A stretch of 64,000 nt of DNA from DASSUW01 sp963792385 (GTDB lineage Bacteria > Actinomycetota > Thermoleophilia > Solirubrobacterales > Solirubrobacteraceae), in NCBI GenBank assembly GCA_963792385.1, contig CAWBVZ010000007.1, positions 1 to 64,000 of the forward strand. Direction: 5' to 3'. Position numbers and translations under genes: made by a program. Below, piece by piece: positions 16,430-25,444 of the stretch (position 1 is the first letter of the stretch; every line of letters begins with the position of its first letter). Under the pieces are notes generated by a model that saw only the letters and a program-made list of their open reading frames with translations, did not search any database and was not told where the DNA came from.

Positions 16430-18159
16430 GGCAGCTCCGCAGGATGATGCTCGTTAACGACTAAGTCCAATCCGCGCGTCCGGTGATAGGCATCGACCAT
16501 CGCGTCGAGCCGAGCGCGACCCAGCGCCGCCTCGCGGCCCGACGGAAGGGTGAGCGGCACGTCGAGCAGCCGCGCCGGGAGCGTGTCCTCGGCGCGTGTC
16601 CATCCCTCGCGGCGGTTGTAGGCGTGCTTGGCGGCGACGATGCCGCGCGCGGTCTCGTGCAGCTCGTCGCCGTCGATGTCCCAGCCGGTGACCGACGCCA
16701 GCAGCGCGGCCCATTCCTCCCACGGCTCGTCGAACACGCCACGCAGGAACTTGCAGAAGATCAGGGAGTCCATCGCGGCTGCGCGGTCCTCCGTCTCGAT
16801 CGCGGCGGTGACGTGGGCCATGCCGCCGTCGAGGCGATCCAACTCGCCCCCGAGGTCGGCCTCGTACGCGCCGGAGCGGTTGTGGTCGGCGCCGCGCGCG
16901 TTGACCGAGAGCCCGAGCGCCATCGCGTGCAGCGTGCGCGGTTCGTACCCGGGCAGCTCGAGGCCCTTGACGTGCATCGCGAGGTCCTCGCGACCGAACC
17001 GGGCGGACGCCCGGCGCGATCCCTCGGCCAGCAGGTCGCCGACTCCCTCGCGCGCGCCGATCAGCTCGATCGCGCGCAGCAACGCGGCGGCGTCGCCGAA
17101 CCGCAGCCAGCCTGCGACGCCGGCCTCCATCGCCCAGGCGATGGTGCCCCCGGTGGAGATGGTGTCCAGGCCGAGCTCGTCGCAGCGGGCACTCGCCTGC
17201 AGGACCTCGTCGGGATCGTCGATACCGACGAGCGGGCCGAGCGCGAACGCGCTCTCGTACTCCACGCGCGCGGAGCGGCCGTCCTTCGTGGTCATGATCC
17301 GCTCGCAGCCGATCGAGCACGACGCGCAGCTGTCGCGCACGGCGGCTCGATCCTCGAGTGCCAGCGTCGTCGTATCCGTGCCGAAGTTGTGGCCCGGCAG
17401 CGCCGACAGCGCGTTGAACGTGAGGAGGTTGCTGAGCGTGCCCAGCTCGCGGTACTTCGCTGTCGCGGGGCCGAACGAGCGCGCCCGGAGATCCTTGGAG
17501 GCGGCGAGCACCGCCTCGGGATCGGCGACCGGACAGCGGGTGACCGCACGAACGGCGATCGCCTTGAGCCGCTTGGCGCCCATCACGGCGCCAAGGCCGC
17601 CGCGTCCCGCGTGGCGACCATCGTGCGAGACCGTCGCGTAGCGCACGAGACGCTCGCCGGCCGGCCCGATCGCCGCGATCCGATAGGCAGGTCCGAGCTG
17701 CTCGCGCAGCCGATCCTCGGCCTCCGCCGCAGTCAGTCCCCAGAGGTCGCCGGCGTCGACGACACGAGCGCCCTGGCCGTCGACGATCAGGGCCGACGGC
17801 GTTTCGCGGGCGCCGCGCACGACGATCGCATCGTGGCCGGTCAGCTTGCCGGCGATCGCGAAGTGGCTGGACGCGAGGGCGTCGTTGAGACGATCGGTCA
17901 GCGGCGACTTCGCGACGACGGCGAACTTGGCGCTCGTCGTCAGCGGGGTGCCGACCAGGGGGGAGAAGACGAACGCGATCGGCGCCTCCGGCGCGAGCGG
18001 CTCGACACCGGCCGGTGCGAGCTCGGAGAGGAGATGCGTGCCCAGCCCGACACCGCCGACCGTGGCGCGCAGGGTCGAGTCGCTCAGCGGCAGCGTTGCG
18101 CTGCTCGCATCGTCGAGATCGACGACCAGTGCCCTGCCGAAGTAGCCGCCGGGGGGCAT
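16420..18159 (-). CDS. aldehyde:ferredoxin oxidoreductase (AOR family)
   Basis: A 579-residue tungstopterin enzyme that oxidises aldehydes to acids, or reduces acids. AOR domains 1-3 are present: GGYFGRALVVDLD at the N-terminus, the HAGRGGLGAVMGAKRLKAI pterin loop (183-201), the [4Fe-4S] ligands Cys278, Cys281, Cys285 with Cys469 (LIFCKFL), Glu302 in the YES segment, and SVNARGADHNRSGAYE. The start overlaps nothing upstream; the stop overlaps fdhA by 10 nt. Known AOR in non-thermophiles works with electron-transfer partners. Here the co-transcribed NuoEF-like formate dehydrogenase is the obvious candidate (inference). Confidence 0.93.
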   Translation of the reverse strand: MPPGGYFGRALVVDLDDASSATLPLSDSTLRATVGGVGLGTHLLSELAPAGVEPLAPEAPIAFVFSPLVGTPLTTSAKFAVVAKSPLTDRLNDALASSHFAIAGKLTGHDAIVVRGARETPSALIVDGQGARVVDAGDLWGLTAAEAEDRLREQLGPAYRIAAIGPAGERLVRYATVSHDGRHAGRGGLGAVMGAKRLKAIAVRAVTRCPVADPEAVLAASKDLRARSFGPATAKYRELGTLSNLLTFNALSALPGHNFGTDTTTLALEDRAAVRDSCASCSIGCERIMTTKDGRSARVEYESAFALGPLVGIDDPDEVLQASARCDELGLDTISTGGTIAWAMEAGVAGWLRFGDAAALLRAIELIGAREGVGDLLAEGSRRASARFGREDLAMHVKGLELPGYEPRTLHAMALGLSVNARGADHNRSGAYEADLGGELDRLDGGMAHVTAAIETEDRAAAMDSLIFCKFLRGVFDEPWEEWAALLASVTGWDIDGDELHETARGIVAAKHAYNRREGWTRAEDTLPARLLDVPLTLPSGREAALGRARLDAMVDAYHRTRGLDLVVNEHHPAELPWP

Positions 18160-18183
18160 GCGTTCACTGTAGCCCCCCGTGGG

Positions 18184-18966
18184 TCAGCCCCCGGCGTCCG
18201 CGGCCATGAACGCGACATCGTCGCCCTCGGCGAGCGGCTCGAGCGGGTCGCGCGCGATCTGGTCGCCGTTCAGAGCGGCGAGTACATGGGCATCGAGCGC
18301 AATCCCGACGGCCGCGGCCGCGGCACCGACCGTCGCGGCGCGCACGTCGATGGCAGGTCGGCGCAGCGGACCGAAACAGCGGACGTGAACGGTCGGCTGG
18401 GGCTCGGCGAGCGCGGCCTCGTAGTCCTCGCGTGTGTTGAGGTTCCGCACGCTGTCGGGGTGCGGCAGGTCGTCGAGCCAGCGCGTCTCGCAGCGCTCGA
18501 ACAGGAATGCGGGTTTCATCCGCCCACCGGCGACCAGTTCGCCGACGATCGGCGTGAGCGCCGTCCGATACGCCGCCGCCAGCGGTTGCCGGAACCCGCC
18601 GAGGTGGGGAACGGCGACGTCGGCGTCGCGCGCCGCCGCGCACACGGCGGCCACGAAGCGCGGATGCAGGAACGGCATGTCGGTGGACGCCGCGAACGCC
18701 AGCTCGGCGTCGACGGCCTCCAGCCCCGCGAGGAGACCCTGCAACGGGCCCTGCCCCTCGCGCGCGTCATCGACCACCCGGACACCGTCGGGCAGATCCG
18801 GCAGTTCCTGGCCCGGGGCTCGAACGACGACGACAGGACCGCCCACGCCGCGCGCCACCACGCCGCATGTACGTCGCAGGAGCGTGGAGCCGTGCCAATC
18901 CAGCCACGCCTTGGGCGTGCCCATGCGGCTCGAGCGGCCGCCCGCGAGCACGATTCCGGCGGGCAT
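18184..18966 (-). CDS. MobA molybdenum cofactor guanylyltransferase fused to a MoaD-like domain
   Basis: A 260-residue fusion. Residues 1-190 are MobA: the GTP-binding LAGGRSSRMGTPK motif, the Mg-binding STDMPF, and NLNTREDYEAAL, which closes the domain. Residues about 193-260 are a ubiquitin-like MoaD domain (VHVRCFGPLRRPAIDV, VLAALNGDQIARDPLEPLAEGDDVAFM) ending exactly in Gly-Gly, the tail that MoeB adenylates and that carries sulfur to molybdopterin. It is the first gene of the operon, 24 nt before AOR. Joining the sulfur donor to the last nucleotide-attachment step in one chain is unusual. MoaD and MobA act at opposite ends of cofactor assembly. Confidence 0.85.
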   Translation of the reverse strand: MPAGIVLAGGRSSRMGTPKAWLDWHGSTLLRRTCGVVARGVGGPVVVVRAPGQELPDLPDGVRVVDDAREGQGPLQGLLAGLEAVDAELAFAASTDMPFLHPRFVAAVCAAARDADVAVPHLGGFRQPLAAAYRTALTPIVGELVAGGRMKPAFLFERCETRWLDDLPHPDSVRNLNTREDYEAALAEPQPTVHVRCFGPLRRPAIDVRAATVGAAAAAVGIALDAHVLAALNGDQIARDPLEPLAEGDDVAFMAADAGG

Positions 18967-19051
18967 CCTGGAAGAGCGTAACCCAGCGACCCGCTCGGCC
19001 AGCGCTCAGGCGGCGCACGCGAGGCAGGTCAAGTGGCGATTGCCACAGTCG

Positions 19052-21061
19052 ATGACCTGGGGGATGACGACCTGGTCGACAGCCCAGCTGATCGCGTTCC
19101 AGGCCGCCGTCTCGCGCTTCACCGAGAAGGAAGGTGCCCTGCGCAAGGCGACCGAACTCGCACTCCAGATGCTCGATGCCGCGGTCGGCGTCGTGATCGA
19201 GGACCGGGCCGTGACGATGGCCGTCGGCTTCCCGCACGGGCAGGTGCCCCTTGCCGCCGTCCTCGCCGCCTGCGACGGCCAGTCGGCCACGCTCGAGGTC
19301 GAGCATGTGGGCGCCGCTCATATCGCACTCGCCGACGTCGACGGCGACCCGGCCTGCCAGATGCTTCTGGCGCGCGTCGGAGCGCCGTTCGACGGCGAGG
19401 AGCAGGTGCTGATCAAGAGCATGGGGCGCATGCTCAGCGTGACGCTGAACGTCGTGCGTCTGATCGAGAGCGAACGCGCTCTGCACGACTTCCGCAGTGC
19501 GTTCGTGGACGTCGACGCCGGAATGGCGATGCTGGCTCTCGACGGCCGCTTCTCGCACGTCAACCCGAAGCTCGAGCGGATCCTCGGCTACGACTCGGAG
19601 GCGCTGGTCGGCGTCCTCTACCACGACCTCCTCGATCCCAAGGATCGCGAGGAGTCGATGCGCGCGTTCGCCGAGCTGCTGTCCCACGGCACGGCGATCG
19701 TGGTCGAGCAAAGCCTCCGCCATCCCACGGGTCACGAGGTGTGGCTCGAGGTCACGATCTCCCGCAGCGACGGCGGTCAGCTGGTCGTGCAGGCGCAGGA
19801 CGTCACGTTGCGCAAGCACGCCGAGACCCTGCTGCTGGAGAGCGAAGACCGCTACCGGTCGCTCGTCGAGCACCTGCCGCTGATCGTCTATCGCAACGCG
19901 CTCGACATGCCGGGGACGGGGCTGTACGTGAGCCCGCAGGTCGAGACGATGCTCGGCTATCCGCTGTCCTCGTGGCAGGACGGCCAGGACTTCTTCAACA
20001 CGATCATCCACCCGGACGATCGCAACCGCGTCTACGCGGCGCTCGTACGTGTGCTGCAGACCGGCGAGGACCTCAGCTGCGAGTACCGCGTGATTGCGAG
20101 CGACGGCTCCACGGTCACGGTGCGCCAGGAGGGCACGGTGCTCACCGACGACACCGGCAAGCCCTTGTGCGTCCAGGGCTACATCCTCGACATCTCGGCC
20201 GAGCGCCGGCTCGAGGAGCAGCTGCGGCTGTCGCAGAAGCTCGAGGCCGTCGGCCAGCTTGCCGCCGGCGTCGCGCACGAGATCAACACGCCGATCCAGT
20301 TCATCGGCGACAGCGTGCGATTCACGGTCGACGCCGTCAAGGACCTGATGGAGCTGATCGAGACCTACCGCGAGGTCATCTCAGGCACTGCCGGCGCCGC
20401 CCGCGCCGCCGAGGCGGAGGACCACGCCGACCTCGAGTACCTGCGCGAGCGGCTCCCGGCCGCGTTCGAGCGGATGGACGACGGCGTCCAGCGCGTCGCC
20501 ACGATCGTCGGCGCGATGAAGGACTTCGCGAACCCGCGCGCCGCGGTGCAGCGCGCGATCGACGTGAACGCGGCGCTCGAGTCGACGCTCGTCGTCACGC
20601 ACTCCCAGTACAAGTACGTCGCCGACGTCGAGACCGACCTCGGCCCGCTGCCGTCGGTGATGGCCGACGACGGCGAGCTCAAGCAGGTGTTCGTCAACCT
20701 GATCGTGAATGCGGCACACGCGATCGAGGACGCGGTCCGCGACGGCCAGGTGCGCGGGACGATCCGGATTCTCACGCGCGTCGACGGTGACGACGTCGTG
20801 ATCACGGTCGCCGACACGGGCTGCGGGATGCCGCCCGACGTCCACGACCGGATCTTCGACCCGTTCTTCACCACCAAGGAGGTCGGGCGCGGGACGGGCC
20901 AGGGCCTCGCGATCGCCCGCGCGATCATCGCCGAGCGCCACGGCGGCACGATCACGCTCGACAGCGAGCAGGGGAGCGGGACCACGTTCGAGATCCGGCT
21001 CCCGGTCGCCGGCGTCGGAGGATCCGAGTCCGCGCTGCACGCCGGCGCCGGCACGAGCTGA
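19052..21061 (+). CDS. soluble PAS-domain sensor histidine kinase
   Basis: A 669-residue cytosolic kinase with no membrane segment. Residues about 25-135 look like a GAF-type sensor. PAS domain 1 spans about 145-255 (MAMLALDGRFSHVNPKLERILGY), and PAS 2 with its PAC about 265-385. The phosphoacceptor is His409 (AAGVAHEINTPIQ). N box (VFVNLIVNAAHAIED), G1 (VADTGCGMP), F (IFDPFFTTKE) and G2 (GRGTGQGLAIA) are intact. The HEINTPIQ H-box is of the HisKA type with an inserted helix. No response regulator is adjacent, so its partner lies elsewhere. The start is ATG 19052, or 19064 directly after GGGGG. Confidence 0.88.
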   Translation: MTWGMTTWSTAQLIAFQAAVSRFTEKEGALRKATELALQMLDAAVGVVIEDRAVTMAVGFPHGQVPLAAVLAACDGQSATLEVEHVGAAHIALADVDGDPACQMLLARVGAPFDGEEQVLIKSMGRMLSVTLNVVRLIESERALHDFRSAFVDVDAGMAMLALDGRFSHVNPKLERILGYDSEALVGVLYHDLLDPKDREESMRAFAELLSHGTAIVVEQSLRHPTGHEVWLEVTISRSDGGQLVVQAQDVTLRKHAETLLLESEDRYRSLVEHLPLIVYRNALDMPGTGLYVSPQVETMLGYPLSSWQDGQDFFNTIIHPDDRNRVYAALVRVLQTGEDLSCEYRVIASDGSTVTVRQEGTVLTDDTGKPLCVQGYILDISAERRLEEQLRLSQKLEAVGQLAAGVAHEINTPIQFIGDSVRFTVDAVKDLMELIETYREVISGTAGAARAAEAEDHADLEYLRERLPAAFERMDDGVQRVATIVGAMKDFANPRAAVQRAIDVNAALESTLVVTHSQYKYVADVETDLGPLPSVMADDGELKQVFVNLIVNAAHAIEDAVRDGQVRGTIRILTRVDGDDVVITVADTGCGMPPDVHDRIFDPFFTTKEVGRGTGQGLAIARAIIAERHGGTITLDSEQGSGTTFEIRLPVAGVGGSESALHAGAGTS

Positions 21062-21132
21062 CGCCGCGCAACAGAACGTGCGGGAAGAGCCAGGCCCTAC
21101 CGCTGGGCCATAGCCGCCGTTACGCTCGGTAA

Positions 21133-23079
21133 GTGAGTTCCGAACCGATGATCGACGAGCTTGCGGGGCGGGGGTTCGCGCGCAGTCCGTTCCCCGCGAT
21201 CGCCGACTACGGGTTCCTGTCGGATTGCGAGGCGACGGCGCTCGTCGCCCCGAGCGGGGCCGTCGAGTGGATGTGCCTGCCGCGGATGGACTCGCCGAGC
21301 GTGTTCGGCGCGCTGCTGGATCGCGACGCCGGCATGTTCCGGCTCGGCCCGGCGGGCGTGCACGTGCCCGCGGCCCGGCGGTATCTGCCGGGGACGATGA
21401 TCCTCGAGACGAGCTGGGACATCCGCGGCGGCTGGATCATCGTGCGCGACGTCCTGCTGTTCGGACCGTGGCACCACGAGCACGACCGCTCGAAGACGCA
21501 CCGTCGCGCGCCGACCGACTACGACGCCGACCACGTGCTGCTGCGCACCGTGCGCTGCGTCAACGGCGAGGTCCAGCTCTCGCTCGTGTGCGAGCCGGTG
21601 TTCGACTACGGCCGCGTGCGCGGCCGCTGGGAGTACGCGGGCAACGACTACCACGAGGTGGTCGTGAAGCCGGAGGGGTCGGAGGTCGAGCTGCGGCTGA
21701 CGTCGGACCTCAACCTCGGCATCGAAGGCCCGCGCGCCACCGTGCGGCACATGATGAAGGAGGGCGACAGCGCCTTCTGCGCGCTCTCCTGGAGCGAGCA
21801 CCCCGCGCCGCGGACGGTCGACGAGGCGCACGACCGGCTGGTCTGGACCGCCCATCACTGGCAGCACTGGCTCGACCGCGGCGACTTCCCCGATCACCCG
21901 TGGCGGTCGGACCTGCAGCGCAGCGCGCTGACGCTCAAGGGGCTCACCTATGCGCCGACCGGCGCGATCATCGCCGCCGCCACGACGTCGCTGCCGGAGA
22001 CGCCCGGCGGTGAACGCAACTGGGACTACCGCTACACCTGGATCCGCGACGCGACGTTCGCGCTCTGGGGCCTGTACACGCTCGGCTTCGACTGGGAGGC
22101 CAACGACTTCTTCTACTTCGTCGCCGACGTCGCCGAGGCCGTCGAGGGCCGGCTGCAGATCATGTACGGGATCGACGGTCGCGCCGCCCTGCCCGAGCAG
22201 ACGCTCGACCACCTCTCGGGCTACGAGAACGCCCGTCCCGTCCGCATCGGCAACGGCGCCCACGACCAGCAACAGCACGATGTCTGGGGTGCGGTGCTCG
22301 ACTCGGTCTACCTGCACACGAAGTCGCGCGACCACCTGCCCGAGCGTGTCTGGCCGATCCTCGTCACGCAGGTCGAGGCGGCGCTCGCCAACTGGCGGGG
22401 CCCGGACCAGGGGATCTGGGAGGTCCGTGGCGGGCCCAAGCACTTCACGTCCTCGAAGATGATGTGCTGGGTCGCGCTCGATCGCGGCGCGCGCCTGGCC
22501 GAGCTGCGCGAGGACTGGGACCGCGCGATGCGCTGGCGCAGCGTGGCCGACGAGATCCACGCCGACATCTGCGAGCACGCGGTCGACGAGCGCGGCGTGT
22601 TCACCCAGCACTACGAGACCACGGCGCTCGACGCTTCGGTGCTGTTGATGCCGCTCGTCCGCTTCCTGCCCGCGGACGACGCGCGCATCCGCGCCACCGT
22701 GCTCGCGATCGCCGACGAGCTGACCGAGGACGGGCTCGTGCTGCGCTACCGGGTGTCGGAGACCGACGACGGGCTGAGCGGGGACGAGGGCACGTTCACG
22801 ATCTGCTCGTTCTGGCTCGTCTCGGCGCTGTGCGAGATCGGCGAGGTCGAGCGTGGGCGCGCGTTGTGCGAGCGCCTGATCTCACACGCCAGCCCACTCG
22901 GCCTGTTCGCGGAGGAGATCGACACCAAGACGGGACGCCATCTCGGCAACTTCCCGCAGGCGTTCACCCACCTTGCGCTGATCAACGCGGTCATGCACGT
23001 GATCCGGGCCGAGCAGCAGGAGGAGCGCGTGTTCGGGACGGAAGCCGCCGACGGCCAGACGCGCACCTTCACGCCCTAG
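21133..23079 (+). CDS. glycoside hydrolase family 15 protein (glucoamylase/trehalase-like)
   Basis: A 648-residue GH15 enzyme with an N-terminal beta-sandwich (about 1-270) and an alpha/alpha-six barrel. Diagnostic segments are IADYGFLSDCEATALVAPSG, GERNWDYRYTWIRDATF (near 293), GIWEVRGGPKHFTSSKMM with the catalytic acid Glu near 430, GLFAEEID with the candidate base near 595, and GNFPQAFTHLALINA. There is no signal peptide, so it acts in the cytoplasm on alpha-glucans or trehalose. Actinobacterial members include trehalases, so the exact substrate is left open. The start is GTG 21133; ATG 21148 is possible. Confidence 0.9.
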   Translation: MSSEPMIDELAGRGFARSPFPAIADYGFLSDCEATALVAPSGAVEWMCLPRMDSPSVFGALLDRDAGMFRLGPAGVHVPAARRYLPGTMILETSWDIRGGWIIVRDVLLFGPWHHEHDRSKTHRRAPTDYDADHVLLRTVRCVNGEVQLSLVCEPVFDYGRVRGRWEYAGNDYHEVVVKPEGSEVELRLTSDLNLGIEGPRATVRHMMKEGDSAFCALSWSEHPAPRTVDEAHDRLVWTAHHWQHWLDRGDFPDHPWRSDLQRSALTLKGLTYAPTGAIIAAATTSLPETPGGERNWDYRYTWIRDATFALWGLYTLGFDWEANDFFYFVADVAEAVEGRLQIMYGIDGRAALPEQTLDHLSGYENARPVRIGNGAHDQQQHDVWGAVLDSVYLHTKSRDHLPERVWPILVTQVEAALANWRGPDQGIWEVRGGPKHFTSSKMMCWVALDRGARLAELREDWDRAMRWRSVADEIHADICEHAVDERGVFTQHYETTALDASVLLMPLVRFLPADDARIRATVLAIADELTEDGLVLRYRVSETDDGLSGDEGTFTICSFWLVSALCEIGEVERGRALCERLISHASPLGLFAEEIDTKTGRHLGNFPQAFTHLALINAVMHVIRAEQQEERVFGTEAADGQTRTFTP

Positions 23080-23082
23080 TAC

Positions 23083-24097
23083 CTAGCCGAAGACCTTGCC
23101 CATGAGTTCGGCGAGCGCGCGAATCTCTCCGGCGAAGGATTCCAACTGCGCCGTTGGGAGGAGCTGCGGAGCGTCACAGAGCGCCTCCTCGGGGTGAGGG
23201 TGGGCTTCGACGATGATGCCGTCAGCGCCCGCTGCCACCGCCGCGCGCGCGAGTGCGGGCACGAGCTCGCGCCGGCCCGCGGCGTGGGACGGGTCGACGA
23301 TCACCGGGAGGTGCGTCCGCTCCTTGAGCACCGGCACCGAGCCGATGTCGAGCGTGAAGCGGGTCGCGGATTCGAACGTGCGGATGCCGCGCTCGCAGAG
23401 AATCACCCGCGGGTTCCCCTCCTTGAGGATGTACTCGGCCGCCATCAGCAGCTCCTCGATCGAGGCCGACGGGCCTCGCTTCAGGAGCACCGGCTTGTCT
23501 GTCCGGCCGACCTCGGAGAGCAGGAGGAAGTTCTGCATGTTGCGGGCGCCGATCTGGATCACGTCGGCCGTCTCCGCCACGAGCTCGATGTGGCGAGGGT
23601 CCAGGAGCTCGGTCACGAGCGGCAGCCCAGTCTCCTCGCGTGCCTCTGCGAGGATCTCGAGCGCCTCGGCGCCGAGGCCGCGGAAGCTGTACGGGCGACG
23701 TCCGCGGCTTGAACGCCCCGCCGCGCAGCATGCTGGCGCCGGCGGCGTGCACGGCGCGCGCGGTCGCCAGCGTCTGCTCGCGCGACTCGACCGTGCACGG
23801 GCCGGCGATCAGCCCGAAGTAGTCGCCCCCGATGCGGCGTCCTCGCACCTGGATCACGGTCGGCTCGGGCGAGGTCTCGCGTGAGACGAGCTTGTACGGC
23901 TTCGACACCGGAAGGACGCGATCGACGCCCGCGATGCCGTCGAGCGAGACACTTGCCAGCAGTCCGTGATCGCCGATGGCCCCGATCACGGTCGACTCCC
24001 GGCCAGGCGCCACGCGGCCGTGCGCGCCGGCGTCGGCCAGGCGCACGAGCACATCCTCAACCTGGTCGTCGGCCGCCGCCCGATCCATCACGATCAT
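23083..24097 (-). pseudogene. aroF: 3-deoxy-7-phosphoheptulonate (DAHP) synthase, reading frame interrupted
   Basis: First enzyme of the shikimate pathway, condensing PEP and erythrose-4-phosphate. The N-terminal ferredoxin-like regulatory domain (MIVMDRAAADD, about 1-70), GPCTVES and MLRGGAFKPRTSP are in one frame. MTELLDPRHIE, QIGARNMQNF, VILCERGIRTFE and DPSHAAGRRE are in another. The switch is at a CCC on the minus strand (23693-23695), where one extra base fits exactly: total length is 3x338+1. Both halves are otherwise well conserved, so this is a sequencing error or a very recent mutation. The start ATG 24095-24097 has CAGGAG eight to nine nt upstream and matches the family start. Confidence 0.85.
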
Positions 24098-24129
24098 GAA
24101 CTGGAGCTCCTGAGCGCCGTTCGTCTCGA

Positions 24130-24849
24130 TCATGTGTCGCTCTCCCAATATCGTCGTAGCTCGTCGGAGACGAGCGGGGTGATCGTCGCGTCGACCCACT
24201 CGGAGCCCTCCAAGGCGCGCACGGATTCGATGCCACGGACCGAGCCGGTCAGGAAGACCTCGTCGGCTGCGAGCAGACGTTCCAACGAGACTGCTTCTTC
24301 GCGGACAGGTACGAGCTCGAGCACGCGGCGGCGCGTGACGCCGGCGAGGATCCGCCCGTCGGTCGGGGGCGTGACGATCGTCTCGCCCTCCACGACGAAC
24401 ACGTTCGCGCGCGACGCCTCGAGCGCGCTGCCGTCGCCGTCGACGACGAGGGGGAGCGTGTCGCCGCCGTCGGCCTCCGCCACGAGCCGCCGGTCGGCCC
24501 ACTTGTGCGCGCCGAGACCACCCGGGATGACGAGTCGGCTGAGGCGCACGGCGTGGCTGAACGCCGGGAAGACGAGTGCGTCCTGCACCGGCGCCACCCG
24601 CACGTCGGTTGCGAGCACCGCGTGCCCATTCGGCGCGACCGTGAGCCGGAGCCGGCCGAGCCGCAGGCTCCGCGCGCGGTCGGTCACCAGCTCCTCGACA
24701 TCATTTGGGACCGGCTGCGTGTAGAGGGCCGTGACGCTCGACGTGAGCCGGTCGAGATGGGCCTCGAGCTCCACGGGCCGTCCGTCGCGCACGAGGAAGG
24801 TCTCGAAGACGCCGCGCGCCGGGTCGGGAAGGCTACGGTGCAGGCTCAT
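24130..24849 (-). CDS. pabC: aminotransferase class IV, likely 4-amino-4-deoxychorismate lyase
   Basis: A 239-residue fold-type IV PLP enzyme. GVFETFLVRDG is at the N-terminus, the PLP lysine is Lys116 (AHKWADRR), and EASRANVFVVEGE with LAGVTRRRVLEL is typical of PabC/IlvE relatives. ADC lyase removes pyruvate from aminodeoxychorismate to give p-aminobenzoate. That assignment is favoured over branched-chain aminotransferase by the short length and by the ADC synthase in the same locus. The ATG (24847-24849) overlaps the start codon of the divergent GNAT gene. Relative to many PabC proteins the N-terminus is about ten residues short. Confidence 0.75.
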   Translation of the reverse strand: MSLHRSLPDPARGVFETFLVRDGRPVELEAHLDRLTSSVTALYTQPVPNDVEELVTDRARSLRLGRLRLTVAPNGHAVLATDVRVAPVQDALVFPAFSHAVRLSRLVIPGGLGAHKWADRRLVAEADGGDTLPLVVDGDGSALEASRANVFVVEGETIVTPPTDGRILAGVTRRRVLELVPVREEAVSLERLLAADEVFLTGSVRGIESVRALEGSEWVDATITPLVSDELRRYWESDT

Positions 24850-25444
24850 GCGGCTCCGCGCGCTCGTCTCGGACGTCGGCTGCCTCTCGCGCAGGTACGG
24901 GGTTGCGACGACCCTGGGCAAGGTGGGCTCCAGGCTCCGGAGCGAGGAGCTGTTGGTGCTCTCCAAGCACCTGGACGAGATCGCGAGCATCACGTTCGAC
25001 CGACGCCTCATGCTCACCGACCTCGAGCGCGCCGACCTGCCCGCTCTCGCCGAGTTCAACCGCCGCCGCTGCGACACGCGCGCGACGACCCGGTTCGCCG
25101 CCGACCTCGAGCGCGGGTACCGCGGCTTCATCGCCCGCCTCGACGGAGAGGTGGTCGGCTACTACTGGTGGGCCGACCGTGACCATCCCCATCTCGAGCG
25201 TCTCGGCATACGGCTCGTAGAGCGCGACGTCTACGGCTTTGACTTCTTTCTCGCGGAGGAGAATCGTGGCGACGGCCACGCGGTCGAGCTCCTCTATGCC
25301 ATCGAGTCCCGGCTCCGGGAGCTGGGCTACGCGCGGTTGTGGGGCTATGTGCGCAGTGACAACCGGCCGGCGCGCTGGCTCTACAGCATGCGTGGCTACG
25401 AGACGGTCGGGAACGTGCATCTCAGGCTGGGGCGGAGGTGGTAG
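24848..25444 (+). CDS. GNAT-family N-acetyltransferase
   Basis: A 198-residue protein with an N-terminal extension (1-60) and a GNAT core: VVGYYWWADRD (strand 4), VYGFDFFLAEENRGDGHAVELLYAI (acyl-CoA pyrophosphate loop region, with the loop glycines partly replaced) and RLWGYVRSDNRPARWLYSMRGYETVG. It is the only plus-strand gene inside the aromatic-amine locus. Its start codon overlaps that of pabC on the other strand, and its stop directly abuts the ligase stop. It could acylate the pathway's amine (inference). Confidence 0.8.
   Translation: MRLRALVSDVGCLSRRYGVATTLGKVGSRLRSEELLVLSKHLDEIASITFDRRLMLTDLERADLPALAEFNRRRCDTRATTRFAADLERGYRGFIARLDGEVVGYYWWADRDHPHLERLGIRLVERDVYGFDFFLAEENRGDGHAVELLYAIESRLRELGYARLWGYVRSDNRPARWLYSMRGYETVGNVHLRLGRRW

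Noticed and set aside
16483..18981. Plus-strand 832-codon frame opposite the AOR gene
   Set aside because: It is Arg/Gly/Ala-rich with no domain motif and mirrors the AOR and MobA-MoaD genes, which carry full catalytic motifs.
24130..25131. Longer pabC frame extending through the GNAT gene
   Set aside because: Residues upstream of 24849 are Arg/Ser-rich shadow. The fold-type IV domain begins shortly after this ATG.
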